A stretch of DNA of 64,000 nt from an uncultured Flavobacteriaceae bacterium (GCA_947500575.1 CANMSI010000001.1:558001-622000), one strand, 5' to 3'; shown: positions 48,258 to 57,128, counted from the first letter of the stretch. The notes: generated by a model not told the origin, from the sequence alone. A program made the numbers and translations.

Positions 48258-48923
48258 ATGAAAACACTCATTGCTCTTACGCACAAACCCCATTACACTT
48301 TAATACTCTCCATTATCTTTGGAATGGGACTACTTTTTATTCGAATACAAATTACTAATTCGTTATTTTTTAGCTTTTTGGTTTGGAATTTATTTCTGGC
48401 TGGGATTCCTTATATCATATCACAAGTTTTAAGATACAGCTCGTGGCTTAGCAATTCAAAATTCTGGAGATTTATTGGGTTTGGGAGTTGGCTGCTTTTT
48501 TTTCCAAATAGTCCTTACATCATTACAGATCTTATTCATTTGCATCATGAAAACGCAGAACTATTGTGGTTAGACCTTTTTCTCATCTTCATTTTTGCAA
48601 TGAACGGGCTTATTTTAGGTATTCTATCCTTATTAGACATCTACCATCTTATGGCTTTGAAATACAATATAAAAACAGCCCATTATATCATACTACATTG
48701 CTGTATACTTTGCGGCTATGGAATTTACATTGGTCGGTTTTTACGTTTTAACTCCTGGGATATTATATCGCAACCCAAAAACTTAGTACTAGAAATAGGG
48801 CATAGTTTTTATAACCCACATGTAGGTTTGGTTACTTTTTTCTTTGGAGGTTTTGTTTGGATTTTATTTTTAGTGCTAAAGTCGATCGAAGTTCGACTAT
48901 CTATCAAGGAAGAAATGGCGTAG
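48258..48923 (+). CDS. DUF1361 integral membrane protein
   Basis: The 221-residue protein has about six membrane helices and the diagnostic LLFFPNSPYIITDLIHL motif of DUF1361 near residue 90, with GIYIGRFLRFNSWDI later. The family has no known function. It is the last gene of the rightward COQ4 operon, ending 4 bp before a convergent gene. Confidence 0.8.
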   Translation: MKTLIALTHKPHYTLILSIIFGMGLLFIRIQITNSLFFSFLVWNLFLAGIPYIISQVLRYSSWLSNSKFWRFIGFGSWLLFFPNSPYIITDLIHLHHENAELLWLDLFLIFIFAMNGLILGILSLLDIYHLMALKYNIKTAHYIILHCCILCGYGIYIGRFLRFNSWDIISQPKNLVLEIGHSFYNPHVGLVTFFFGGFVWILFLVLKSIEVRLSIKEEMA

Positions 48924-48926
48924 GTA

Positions 48927-49214
48927 TTAACTCTTATTAGAAGTCACAAATACCTTTTTCAGTGTATTGATTTCCAATTCAAAATCGGAAGCTATTTTAT
49001 CCATATAAGCGACTGGTGTCTTATCTGAAATACTAATGTTTTGGGTGGCCAGATTCACATCAAAATGAAAAGAAGAAAAATCTCCATTACATTCCTTTTC
49101 CATACGCGCCATTAAAAAACGCGTAATTTTAGGGCGTAATTCGTATTCCAAATCTACAGAACGCTTCAAGGTTTTTTTATCGATCTTTTTTCCGTAAATC
49201 CAATTAAATTTCAT
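48927..49214 (-). CDS. Small cytoplasmic protein, unknown
   Basis: A 95-residue soluble protein starting MKFNWIYGKKIDKKTLKRS. It has no membrane segment, signal or known motif; the middle (FHFDVNLATQNISISDKT) suggests a beta hairpin flanked by helices. It stands alone, convergent with the DUF1361 gene. Confidence 0.6.
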   Translation of the reverse strand: MKFNWIYGKKIDKKTLKRSVDLEYELRPKITRFLMARMEKECNGDFSSFHFDVNLATQNISISDKTPVAYMDKIASDFELEINTLKKVFVTSNKS

Positions 49215-49323
49215 TCTTTAATTTCTATAAGGCGAGGTAAGATACTCTTTTTTTTAAATAAAAAATTGTGGAATTCCTATGTTTCGATATTTGGCAAGAA
49301 TAAATCGCTTAAGACAGCTGTTC

Positions 49324-50532
49324 TTAGGCGTCTATTCCATCTACATAATCTTGTAAATAAGCATATTTAGCTGTGAGCTTACCTTTGTGTGTCATCCGAG
49401 CCCGTTCCAAAATACCATCTGCATCTCCGTTAAAGAAGGCAGGAATTACGTTCTTAACAAAAGAATCGCCAAAACCATCACTGGCATCTCTAGGAAGTTC
49501 GCAGGGCAGATTATCTACCGCCATTACCGCTATGGCATTGGGGTTGTTAAAATCGGTAATACTTTCTTTTTGCGGATCATAACCATAGATAGGATCTGCA
49601 ATGGTAGAAGGCTGTATGGTAGTCGCTACTGGGCCATCGATATCGCAACTTACATCGGCCACTACTTTGATCTTAAAATCTGGATGTTTTGCATCTTCTC
49701 TTGTATACAAATAGGGAGCTCCATCTCCGTAAAAATGCCCAGCAATATAAAAGTCCGTCACACGTGTAAAACGGATAAAATTGGTTTTGTATTCCTCGGG
49801 ATTGGCAAAGAAATCTGCCTTGTTACCACGTACCCCATCTTTGCGCTTATTATAGTCAGACGCATCTATTTGGCAATAGACTGGTTCTTTGAAATCTTCT
49901 TCCAAGTATTCGGTAACGTTTACCTTTTTAAGGTGCATGGCATCTAGCATTTCTCTGGCACCATTCCCTACTCTGCCCCTTCCTGTAAGGAGTATTTTTA
50001 TAGGAGGGAGTTGTATTTTATTGAGCTCAGCTATAAGCGCTTGTTGATCTGCTAAGGTTTCTGCCTTGGGCAATTCAAAAAGATTGAACTTAAGTCCGTA
50101 GGCCCGCATACCATTATAGGCACCAACAATGCCTGCGTAGCGCCCAAAGGCAACTAGTCGCTGTCCTTTGGTATTTGTAATTACCTCATGATCATAAAGC
50201 GTAATATTTCTTTCTAAAATCGCCTGCAATAGTTTTCTATTATAGGGTTGTTTTTTAATGGTGTGTGAAAAGAAAAAATATGCTTTGTTCGGAAGAAGTG
50301 CTTCTATGGGCACCTCTTTTACACCGAGAAGTACCTGTGCAGCTTCCATAGAATTGACAGTAGGAAGCTCTGCCGCTTGATACTCTGCATCTGTATACAC
50401 TCTAATAGGAGAAGACTCTACTACTATTTCTGCTTCTGGATGTGTTTGCATGACTTTTTGGCAAGCCGCTGGGGATAGCACTACCCTCCTATCTGGTGGG
50501 TTTTTACGCTCTCTAATGATTCCGAATTTCAT
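49324..50532 (-). CDS. Saccharopine/alanine dehydrogenase-like oxidoreductase
   Basis: The start at 50532 gives MKFGIIRERKNPPDRRVVLS, the N-terminal alanine dehydrogenase/transhydrogenase domain; the frame extends 16 codons further. The Rossmann part reads PPIKILLTGRGRVGNGAREM near residue 180. Other segments (NKAYFFFSHTIKKQPYN, LYDHEVITN, GRYAGIVGAYNGM, VADVSCDIDGPVATT, VDNLPCELPRDAS) match lysine-forming saccharopine dehydrogenases of the NAD type. It probably acts in lysine metabolism; precise substrate is not proven. It is separated from the tmRNA region by about 90 bp. Confidence 0.8.
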   Translation of the reverse strand: MKFGIIRERKNPPDRRVVLSPAACQKVMQTHPEAEIVVESSPIRVYTDAEYQAAELPTVNSMEAAQVLLGVKEVPIEALLPNKAYFFFSHTIKKQPYNRKLLQAILERNITLYDHEVITNTKGQRLVAFGRYAGIVGAYNGMRAYGLKFNLFELPKAETLADQQALIAELNKIQLPPIKILLTGRGRVGNGAREMLDAMHLKKVNVTEYLEEDFKEPVYCQIDASDYNKRKDGVRGNKADFFANPEEYKTNFIRFTRVTDFYIAGHFYGDGAPYLYTREDAKHPDFKIKVVADVSCDIDGPVATTIQPSTIADPIYGYDPQKESITDFNNPNAIAVMAVDNLPCELPRDASDGFGDSFVKNVIPAFFNGDADGILERARMTHKGKLTAKYAYLQDYVDGIDA

Positions 50533-50574
50533 GAATGACAGTTTGGTATAAATATTGACACAATTTAAGCGGAT

Positions 50575-50607
50575 TTGCACCGGTACGCAAGTTTTTTACT
50601 AACTTCG
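50575..50607 (+). promoter_or_regulatory. Candidate promoter of the structured RNA
   Basis: TTG at 50575-50577, 22 nt and TAACTTCG at 50600-50607 resemble the flavobacterial promoter with one mismatch. It points right, away from the dehydrogenase gene, towards the candidate RNA at 50621. Confidence 0.4.
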
Positions 50608-50620
50608 CAATCCTTTTTTA

Positions 50621-50702
50621 GGAAGTGCGTTAGGGATAGGAGCGACAGCTACTTTGAAGCCAATAGCGAGAAGTACTTTAGCAAATAGCCCGGTGCTCTA
50701 GA
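50621..50702 (+). ncRNA. Candidate structured RNA resembling Flavo-1 or similar
   Basis: The segment contains GCGTTAGGGATAGGAGCG, a short stem (TACTT pairing with AAGTA) and AGCCCGGTGCTC at the end. Sequences with this opening and an AGCCCG ending recur in flavobacterial intergenic regions and recall the Flavo-1 RNA motif. The name rests on memory of the pattern. No open reading frame is present. Confidence 0.4.
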
Positions 50703-50770
50703 GCTTTTATAGCGAAAGAGCAAACGCCAAAATGATCTTTGAAAAAAAACATAGGACGATCCTATGGAAT

Positions 50771-51165
50771 GGGGCCGACTGGTTTTGACAGCGAGACCAA
50801 TTGGAATGTAAGCATGCCGAGCGCTGAGAAATAGCTCGTTAATCTCATATTTCACTTTTTAACAGGCGATAATAACTACGCTCTTGCCGCTTAATCTGAA
50901 TTATAGTAGGATTTAGCCTCGTCTCTACTAGGTAGAGAAGCGAGATGTCCCGGAATAGCCCTTGTTGACGGCGATTTACTTAGGGGCACCATAAAAGTCA
51001 ACACAAGGGTGGTATTGCTTTGGTACCATCACCAAAACTTAAAGAAGCTAAGTGTATAGTAGGCGGTTTTTGGTCAGCTATACATCGAAAATTGAACAAA
51101 AACTAAGCATGTAGAAAGCCTTTTAATTTCTTGTTTGGACGAGGGTTCGAATCCCTCCGGCTCCA
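50771..51165 (+). ncRNA. ssrA: tmRNA (one-piece)
   Basis: Transfer-messenger RNA that frees stalled ribosomes and tags the unfinished protein. The 5' end GGGGCCGACTGGTTTTGACAG and the 3' end with the T arm GAGGGTTCGAATCCCTC then CGGCTCCA pair to form the acceptor stem. The 3' CCA is not encoded. The tag open reading frame starts with GGC at 50865 and reads GDNNYALAA, stop TAA at 50892-50894, typical of the phylum except Asp in place of the commoner Glu at position 2. A GATCTTTG -7 like element lies at 50734-50741. Confidence 0.95.
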
Positions 51166-51320
51166 CGACACTCAAAAATACGCAGCAGCTTGAAGTGATA
51201 AAACAGCTAGCTTGCTTGTGTGTTTTGGAACTACAAGATGCCCATTGTATAAACAATGGGTATTTTTATTTGCAACAATGGCAAGGAGGGAAAACCGAAG
51301 GTAATCCCTCCGGCTCCACG
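51150..51320 (+). repeat. Direct repeat of the tmRNA 3' end
   Basis: The 18-mer AATCCCTCCGGCTCCACG at 51150-51167, ending the tmRNA gene, recurs exactly at 51303-51320. The second copy is preceded by GGAGGGAAAACCGAAGGT, which keeps a pairable GGAGGG but not the T loop. The 150 bp between hold only a terminator. This is the form left when an element integrates at a tmRNA end, but no integrase is near. Confidence 0.6.
51239..51267 (+). terminator. tmRNA terminator
   Basis: Stem TGCCCATTGT (51239-51248) pairs with ACAATGGGTA (51253-51262) and is followed by TTTTT, the usual form of an intrinsic terminator. Confidence 0.75.
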
Positions 51321-51322
51321 CT

Positions 51323-51349
51323 AAAAACCACCTTATGGGTGGTTTTTTT
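51323..51349 (+). terminator. Second terminator after the tmRNA repeat
   Basis: AAAAACCACC and GGTGGTTTTTTT with a 5-nt loop form a strong hairpin with T tract. It directly follows the second copy of the tmRNA 3' sequence. Confidence 0.7.
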
Positions 51350-51452
51350 CGTTTCGCCTCCGGGATTCGAAGGCCAACGCAGCAGCTCGCGCCTTTGCTA
51401 AAAATGTCTACCAGACATTTTCTAAACGCACGGCCGTCTCCGGCTCTAAGTG

Positions 51453-51477
51453 AAAAGCCACCTTATAGGTGGCTTTT
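51453..51477. terminator. Third hairpin, similar to the second
   Basis: AAAAGCCACC and GGTGGCTTTT around TTATA. Its sequence resembles the hairpin at 51323 and is preceded by TCTCCGGCTCTAAG, a weaker version of the tmRNA tail. It may end the YciI gene, which is read from the other strand. Confidence 0.6.
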
Positions 51478-51516
51478 CATTTTAAATATCCCTACTAAAT
51501 CTCTTTCATTTTCATA

Positions 51517-51870
51517 TTAACGACCCATTGGAATGATGTTTCGAACTTCCACAGAACCTCCCATCATTAAAATAGGGCTGTCCTTTGCCATGGTAACTGC
51601 TTCTTCTAAAGAATTTGCTTTGACAATCATATTTCCGCTAACAATGCTATTTTCAGAAATTAACATCCCATCTGAAGTAGATGAATCAGCTAAAATTTGT
51701 TTTCCTTCAAAGCCAAGTTGGTGGGTACTATCTAGCTTTTCTTTCATAGCAAGATTTCCTATAAAGCTACCCCAATCTAGTTTCATTTGCTCCATTTCCT
51801 CGGGAGTAGGCCTGTAATCGGGATTCGGTGTATATCTAAATAACATCATAAATAGTTGTTCGGTTTCCAT
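51517..51870 (-). CDS. YciI-like (YCII-related) protein
   Basis: The 117-residue cytoplasmic protein has the YCII-related ferredoxin-like fold: LFMMLFRYTPNPDY at the start, the LDSTHQLGFEGKQIL region and the final VKANSLEEAVTMAKDSPILM and GGSVEVRNIIPM. Family members such as YciI have dehydratase or small-molecule activities; the role here is unknown. It is a single gene. Confidence 0.8.
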   Translation of the reverse strand: METEQLFMMLFRYTPNPDYRPTPEEMEQMKLDWGSFIGNLAMKEKLDSTHQLGFEGKQILADSSTSDGMLISENSIVSGNMIVKANSLEEAVTMAKDSPILMMGGSVEVRNIIPMGR

Positions 51871-51955
51871 TTCTTTAATTTTTAAATGTTAAACAATACT
51901 CCAAAAGTAGCAGAAGGAAAAAAGAAAAATCTTGGCCTATGACAAGAAATGAAAC

Positions 51956-52651
51956 CTATGATTTACGAAACCAAAGTAACTTACGAAAAACCAGTAAATG
52001 AAGAAAAATGATGGTGGGTGGTGCAAAAGCCGGAATAAAGCAAAATGGAAATTCTGCCAACACTTCCACACCCTGAACTCCATTATCAATACTTATTTTA
52101 GTAAAAATAATGGCCATCGCAGAGGTAATTAAGATATCAACAAGACCAAAACTATTCCAAATATAGGTTAACCTTAGGGCATAGTTTTTCCCATTTTGGA
52201 TCGCTTTTACTACAAAAATACTAGTTATTGCGGTCAGCAAATCACCAATACCAGCAAATAGTGCAAATACAGGTGGTAGCAAATCATAAAGCATCAGTAT
52301 AATAAAGGTGCTACCGATAAGCCTGAAAATATGAATCCTCACAAGCGCCTCCAATTTTAAAGTAGCATTTGCTTTTTTACACGCTTTGGTATTGTAAATA
52401 ATGGTAACGAATAAGGCTAATGGAAGCGTTGATGTCAATACAATTTTTGGTGGAAGCATTACCTCATCGAAAAAGCCATTGTTACTTGCCAATGCTACCA
52501 TGATAAGATATGGAACGTAAAAACTAAGCACTAACCAAAATCCATTCTTAACCTTCCCTTTCTTTGCCAAAGAAGCTACCATTAGCACCGGAAACGAAAA
52601 TGCCATCAAAAAAGCAATAGAGAAAACAGTTGGTAGTTGAGTTGAAAACAT
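51956..52651 (-). CDS. Polytopic membrane protein next to a Crp-family regulator
   Basis: The 231-residue protein has about seven hydrophobic helices (VFSIAFLMAFSFPVLMVAS, GFWLVLSFYVPYLIMVALA, IVLTSTLPLALFVTIIY, IFRLIGSTFIILMLYDLLPP, SFGLVDILITSAMAIIFT). It is not recognised. Its ATG is 9 bp after the end of the regulator gene, so both are co-transcribed and the regulator may control it. Confidence 0.7.
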   Translation of the reverse strand: MFSTQLPTVFSIAFLMAFSFPVLMVASLAKKGKVKNGFWLVLSFYVPYLIMVALASNNGFFDEVMLPPKIVLTSTLPLALFVTIIYNTKACKKANATLKLEALVRIHIFRLIGSTFIILMLYDLLPPVFALFAGIGDLLTAITSIFVVKAIQNGKNYALRLTYIWNSFGLVDILITSAMAIIFTKISIDNGVQGVEVLAEFPFCFIPAFAPPTIIFLHLLVFRKLLWFRKS

Positions 52652-52660
52652 AGGTGTTAA

Positions 52661-53236
52661 TTACAACATAATTTCTTTCCGAATTCTACTTAAGGAGGTA
52701 TCAGTAATGCCTAAATAGGTAGCGATATGCTTGAGCGGAACATTCTGAATGATGGTTGGTTTTTCACTTAGCAAATTTAGATATCGATCTTTGGCTTGGT
52801 CTGCAATTACCGCTATGGAATGATTCTTTAACTCAAAGTAATTGTTAATGAGCCTGGTTCTGCCTACTTCTCTAAAAGCTTCTATTTTAAATAACTTCAT
52901 AAAGTTGCTAAAAGTGATTTTCCAACATGTACCGTGCGTTATAGCCTGAATAGATTCTTTACAAGGCTTTTTCAAAAAATAAGAATTCCAATCTATCACT
53001 ATATCACTTTCCGAGAAAAACTTAGTAGTAATATCATTTCCCTCCGTATTAATCGTAAATGAACGTAAGAAACCTGCTTCTAAAAAATAGTAATAATTGG
53101 CTACTTTTCCTTTTTCAACAAGGAATTCATTCTTACGAAATGTTATTTCTTCAAACTGCATCAATATCAACTCCAATTCTTCCGAATTAAAATTTTCAGG
53201 CCTAAAAATACTTTTTAAAAAATGAGTTTGGTTCAT
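52661..53236 (-). CDS. Crp/Fnr family transcriptional regulator
   Basis: The 191-residue protein has an N-terminal cyclic-nucleotide-binding-like domain (FEEITFRKNEFLVEKGKVAN, YYYFLEAGFLRSFTINTEGN, ITTKFFSESDIVID) and a C-terminal winged helix (IQNVPLKHIATYLGITDTSL and SRIRKEIML). Cysteines for an iron-sulfur cluster are missing, so it is not an FNR. Ligand unknown. It is the first gene of the pair with the membrane protein. Confidence 0.85.
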   Translation of the reverse strand: MNQTHFLKSIFRPENFNSEELELILMQFEEITFRKNEFLVEKGKVANYYYFLEAGFLRSFTINTEGNDITTKFFSESDIVIDWNSYFLKKPCKESIQAITHGTCWKITFSNFMKLFKIEAFREVGRTRLINNYFELKNHSIAVIADQAKDRYLNLLSEKPTIIQNVPLKHIATYLGITDTSLSRIRKEIML

Positions 53237-53462
53237 GGTTAGTTTAAGGTCTTTTTTTAGTAAAATCTAAACAAACCGTCTGTGGCATGTCTAAATTTTG
53301 AGTGATCGGAACGCCTTATTATTGCTCCGATGTAAAGAAATATACTAAAATCTATTTAAAACGAATACGAATACGCTTGCACCCATCTTATTCTCCATAA
53401 AAACACTTTTAGCTCTGTAAACTCAGTAATGCATAGCAAAATAAATAAGTTATATTTATAAA

Positions 53463-54221
53463 ATGGATGTTATCAAAGCCATATTAGTAGATGATGAACC
53501 AAGGGCCAACAGTGTTTTAAAAGAATTGCTTTTAAAAAGCACTTATGATATCAAAATTATGGATATCTGTGAAGACCTTGTAAGCGCAGTAAAAACCATC
53601 AAAGAACTAGAACCAGATGTTGTTTTTCTAGATGTTCAAATGCCCAACTATGCAGGTTACGAAATTGTAAACTTTTTTGAAAAAATAAACTTCGAAATCA
53701 TTTTTGTTACAGCCTTTAACAAATATGCCATCAAAGCCTTTGAATTATGTGCTATTGACTATTTGGTAAAACCCATAAAGAGAGTCAGGCTTGGTGATGC
53801 ACTTGCCAAATTACAATCGAGAATGGAAGATAAGAATAACTTAGAACAGTATCAAACGCTTCTCAAAACCATACAGAATAGTAGACAAAATAAACTTGTG
53901 ATCGCAGAAATGGGTAACAGGCGTATTATAAATATCAATGACATAATTGCTATTGAAGCAAATGGGGCATACACAAGTATTCATTTACTGAATCAGCAAA
54001 AAATAACCACTAGCAAAAACCTAAAATACTATGAAAATCTGCTAGATAATGACACCTCCTTTTATAGAGTACATCGCAGTTGGTTGATTAATTTTGATTA
54101 TCTAAAAAGCTTTAACCGCACGGCAAGTATTCTTCATCTAGAAGCGAATATTGAAGCAAAAATATCTCGCAAGCATTATAATGAATTCTTAGAACGTTGC
54201 TCAAATTCTCAACATTTATAG
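53463..54221 (+). CDS. LytTR-family response regulator
   Basis: The 252-residue protein has a receiver domain (ILVDDEPRANS, phosphoacceptor D57 in VVFLDVQMPN, AIDYLVKPIKR) and a C-terminal LytTR DNA-binding domain (IAIEANGAYTSIHLLNQQK, FYRVHRSWLINFDYLKSF). LytTR regulators bind direct repeats upstream of their targets. The stop TAG is directly followed by the ATG of the histidine kinase with no gap. It likely controls the downstream hydrolase and lipoprotein genes, inferred from position. Confidence 0.9.
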   Translation: MDVIKAILVDDEPRANSVLKELLLKSTYDIKIMDICEDLVSAVKTIKELEPDVVFLDVQMPNYAGYEIVNFFEKINFEIIFVTAFNKYAIKAFELCAIDYLVKPIKRVRLGDALAKLQSRMEDKNNLEQYQTLLKTIQNSRQNKLVIAEMGNRRIININDIIAIEANGAYTSIHLLNQQKITTSKNLKYYENLLDNDTSFYRVHRSWLINFDYLKSFNRTASILHLEANIEAKISRKHYNEFLERCSNSQHL

Positions 54222-57068
54222 ATGTATAGATTAACGCTCATATATCTATTGCTATGTCTATTCCAAACCAATTATAGCGCTTCTCAGGACCTAAATTACT
54301 TTACCCTTGGCGAAGCAACTTTAAAAAATGCCGAGATATATTCCATTTTACAAACCAAAGATTTACGCCTTTTTGTTGCAACAAACGAAGGTTTGTATAT
54401 CTACAAACATGGCACAATGAAGTCTATTAACCCAGCGAAAGAACAAAACGGCATTGGGTTATTTAATCTACGTGAAAACAAAAAAGGCGAAGTCTTCTGT
54501 TACAATCTTACAGGGCAGATATTTAGAGTACGTAAAAATCAATTAGAATTATTTGCAGAAATTCCGGAAAAAGAACTTACCGCAGGATTATCTATGGAAT
54601 TTGATAATCAGGACAATTTAATATTTAGTTCCAAGGGTTGCTATCTAATTACCGCTGATAAAATAGATGTGCTATTGCATGGAAATAATACCTTACTATA
54701 TGGTTTATCTAAACTTCCTGATGGTCGTCTTTTTATATCTCGTAGACGTAGAGATGGTTTATATGAAGTTAAAGATGGTGCCATGGTAAAGCGTAAAGCT
54801 ACATTTGATTTTGAAAATGAAGCACCCTTTGGTCTAATTTATACACTCGAAGGGAAATTAACCAATCACAACTATTTGAACACCGTCTATTCCCTTAAGA
54901 ATCAAGATAAAAAATACAGTTCAAACACTAAATATGTTCAATTTTCTGACCATCTAATATGGCGAAGAAGAAATAGCACGGGCATTGAAACATTGGCTTA
55001 TGTAAACAACAATATTGAAATTACGCATCAATATTTTAATGACACCTTCATTTCTGATATTGCCGAAGGAAAGAACGGTGAACTCTTTTTAGGTACTTTT
55101 GGGAGAGGTTTAATCGTTGTTCCCAATCAGAAAGTAGATAAGCACGACTTAAAGAATTTTGGAAACAATATTGCTTCTATTACCTCGGGTAAAGACAATG
55201 TGCTCTATTTGGCAGATAAAATTAATGGTCTTATTAAAAAAGATGGTGCACATATAAAAACCATCACAACCTCATTTGACTTTATTCCAAAGAAAATTTT
55301 TTATCAAAAAAACAAAACTCTATATACTCCATTTAACCAAGAGAGTGTGATCTATAATTCTTCGGTAGGTGCCTTAAAAAATATTTCTAATGTAGACAAC
55401 CAGACCCTTTTACTAAGTTCATCTACGGGTGTTTATAAAACCAGTAACTACAAAATATTAAATGATAGTTTATGGACTACAAATGACCATTCTGGACAAG
55501 AGTATAAATTGAAAAACTCATCTCGTTGTAATGACGCCTTGTATCATAAAGAGGAAAATGCAATCTATATGGCTTCTATTGCTTCTTTGCAGCGGCTTGA
55601 AGCAAATGGATATAGAGAGACACTGACTTTTAACAATCAAAAAGTAGTTGCAAACGATTTGTTGCTATACAATAATCAAATATGGGCCGCAACTCAAAAT
55701 CAGGGACTATTAATATTTGAAAAAGGAAAAGAAACTATACAACTCAACCCATTATTAGACTTTGTTTATAAAATTGAGGAGAAAAACGACATCATTTATA
55801 TCTCCCACAGAAATGGATTTCAACTTTTTGATACCAGAAACAAGAGCTGGAATACCATTGGATTGCCTGAAGGTATTGAAACGGGAACGATACAAGATTT
55901 TACTATAAGCAAAGATTATATCTGGTTTTTATCTAACAATAATTTGTTGTCCCTTCCTTTAGAAAAAAGAGATACGAAGGAACCATTGTTTCAAATGAGT
56001 CTTGATTCAGTGGTTATTTCTGACCAACTTATTTCTTATTTCCAAAAAAATAGCCTGAGTTATGAAAAGAACAAACTCAATGTGTACCTAGATTTTAAAG
56101 GGCTTCTATTTGAAAAAGAGGCCTTCTATACATATCAATTAATTGGTTTTGATGACAAAGAACAAACCACCTCTGTATTAGAACCTTCTATACGGTATAA
56201 TTACCTGCCCCCTGGTAATTATTCCTTTTCGCTCAAAACCGTATATCGAGATATTGAAACAGAACCTATCCTGTATCATTTTACAATTGAAAAAGCCTTT
56301 TGGCAAACATGGTGGTTCTATCCTTTAGCTGCCATATTTGTTATTATGTTAGTCATTTATTACAATTTTGTAAGGAGCAAAAAAATAGAACAAAAAAACA
56401 GAGCACGTCTAGAAAAGCAATTGCTAAAAACAAATTCTTTAGAATCAGAATTGAAGGCGCTCCGTGCCCATATGAATCCCCATTTTATATTTAATTCTCT
56501 GAATTCCATACAAGATTTAATTTTAAAACAAGACACAGATACCTCTTACGACTACATTGTTTTATTTTCAGATTTGGTAAGAAATTCGCTTTTATATTCA
56601 GAACAAGGTTTTATTACCCTAGCACAAGAAATTGAATTTTTAGAGACCTACCTAAGCTTGGAAAAACTACGATTTGGAGAGGCATTTCTTTTTAAAATAA
56701 AAAGCGAAAAAATGGATGTAAAGTTGCCCTCTCTGATTATTCAGCCCTTTGTTGAGAATGCTGTCATTCACGGTTTATTTCATAAAAAAGGAAAAAAGGA
56801 GCTTTTAATAGATTTTAGAAAACACCCCTCTGGAATACAGTGCATAATTGAGGATAATGGGATAGGTAGAAAAAAATCACAAGAGATTCAAAAGCGTCAA
56901 GGAATACAAAAATCCTCCTATGCACTAGATGCTATTAGCAAAAGGTTAGAAATTCTTAGCACCAAGCATAAGTTGGATATTGGATTTACAATTAATGACA
57001 TAAAGGACGAAAATCTTCTTACCATAGGCACCCAGGCAATCATTATTTTACCAAATCTCCAGCATTAA
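54222..57068 (+). CDS. LytS-like sensor histidine kinase with beta-propeller sensor
   Basis: The 948-residue protein has a signal peptide (MYRLTLIYLLLCLFQTNYSASQ), a large periplasmic beta-propeller (repeats such as EIYSILQTKDLRLFVATNEG), a Y_Y_Y-type domain near residues 600-690 (YQLIGFDDKEQTTSVLEP), a membrane helix (WWFYPLAAIFVIMLVIYY) and a His_kinase domain: phosphorylated H754 in HMNPHFIFNSLNSIQ, the N box FVENAVIHGLFHKKG and the G box EDNGIGRKKSQ. It is translated directly after its response regulator. Its 3' end (57036 onward) recurs at 58863. Confidence 0.9.
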   Translation: MYRLTLIYLLLCLFQTNYSASQDLNYFTLGEATLKNAEIYSILQTKDLRLFVATNEGLYIYKHGTMKSINPAKEQNGIGLFNLRENKKGEVFCYNLTGQIFRVRKNQLELFAEIPEKELTAGLSMEFDNQDNLIFSSKGCYLITADKIDVLLHGNNTLLYGLSKLPDGRLFISRRRRDGLYEVKDGAMVKRKATFDFENEAPFGLIYTLEGKLTNHNYLNTVYSLKNQDKKYSSNTKYVQFSDHLIWRRRNSTGIETLAYVNNNIEITHQYFNDTFISDIAEGKNGELFLGTFGRGLIVVPNQKVDKHDLKNFGNNIASITSGKDNVLYLADKINGLIKKDGAHIKTITTSFDFIPKKIFYQKNKTLYTPFNQESVIYNSSVGALKNISNVDNQTLLLSSSTGVYKTSNYKILNDSLWTTNDHSGQEYKLKNSSRCNDALYHKEENAIYMASIASLQRLEANGYRETLTFNNQKVVANDLLLYNNQIWAATQNQGLLIFEKGKETIQLNPLLDFVYKIEEKNDIIYISHRNGFQLFDTRNKSWNTIGLPEGIETGTIQDFTISKDYIWFLSNNNLLSLPLEKRDTKEPLFQMSLDSVVISDQLISYFQKNSLSYEKNKLNVYLDFKGLLFEKEAFYTYQLIGFDDKEQTTSVLEPSIRYNYLPPGNYSFSLKTVYRDIETEPILYHFTIEKAFWQTWWFYPLAAIFVIMLVIYYNFVRSKKIEQKNRARLEKQLLKTNSLESELKALRAHMNPHFIFNSLNSIQDLILKQDTDTSYDYIVLFSDLVRNSLLYSEQGFITLAQEIEFLETYLSLEKLRFGEAFLFKIKSEKMDVKLPSLIIQPFVENAVIHGLFHKKGKKELLIDFRKHPSGIQCIIEDNGIGRKKSQEIQKRQGIQKSSYALDAISKRLEILSTKHKLDIGFTINDIKDENLLTIGTQAIIILPNLQH

Positions 57069-57128
57069 TTCATCTTTCGTAATAAAATAGTTTTTGAGTT
57101 CGTAAAGAGATTTAGGTTTCTAAGATTA
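57036..57128 (+). repeat. Direct repeat copy A, kinase 3' end plus downstream region
   Basis: From GCAAT at 57036 to 57128 the sequence matches 58863-58955 at about 90 percent (9 mismatches in 93 by eye, no gaps). It covers the last 11 codons of the kinase gene and the start of the intergenic region. Confidence 0.85.

Noticed and set aside
51074-51256. Minus-strand frame with the string EPEGFEPSSKQ across the tmRNA 3' end
   Set aside because: It is antisense to the T arm of the tmRNA; this string is a known false protein made by reading tRNA and tmRNA ends backwards.
53388-53462. Leader of the response regulator looked similar to the repeated segment at 58532 and 62115
   Set aside because: Only short scattered matches (AGC, GTAA, CAG) remain when aligned, no better than expected in AT-rich sequence.
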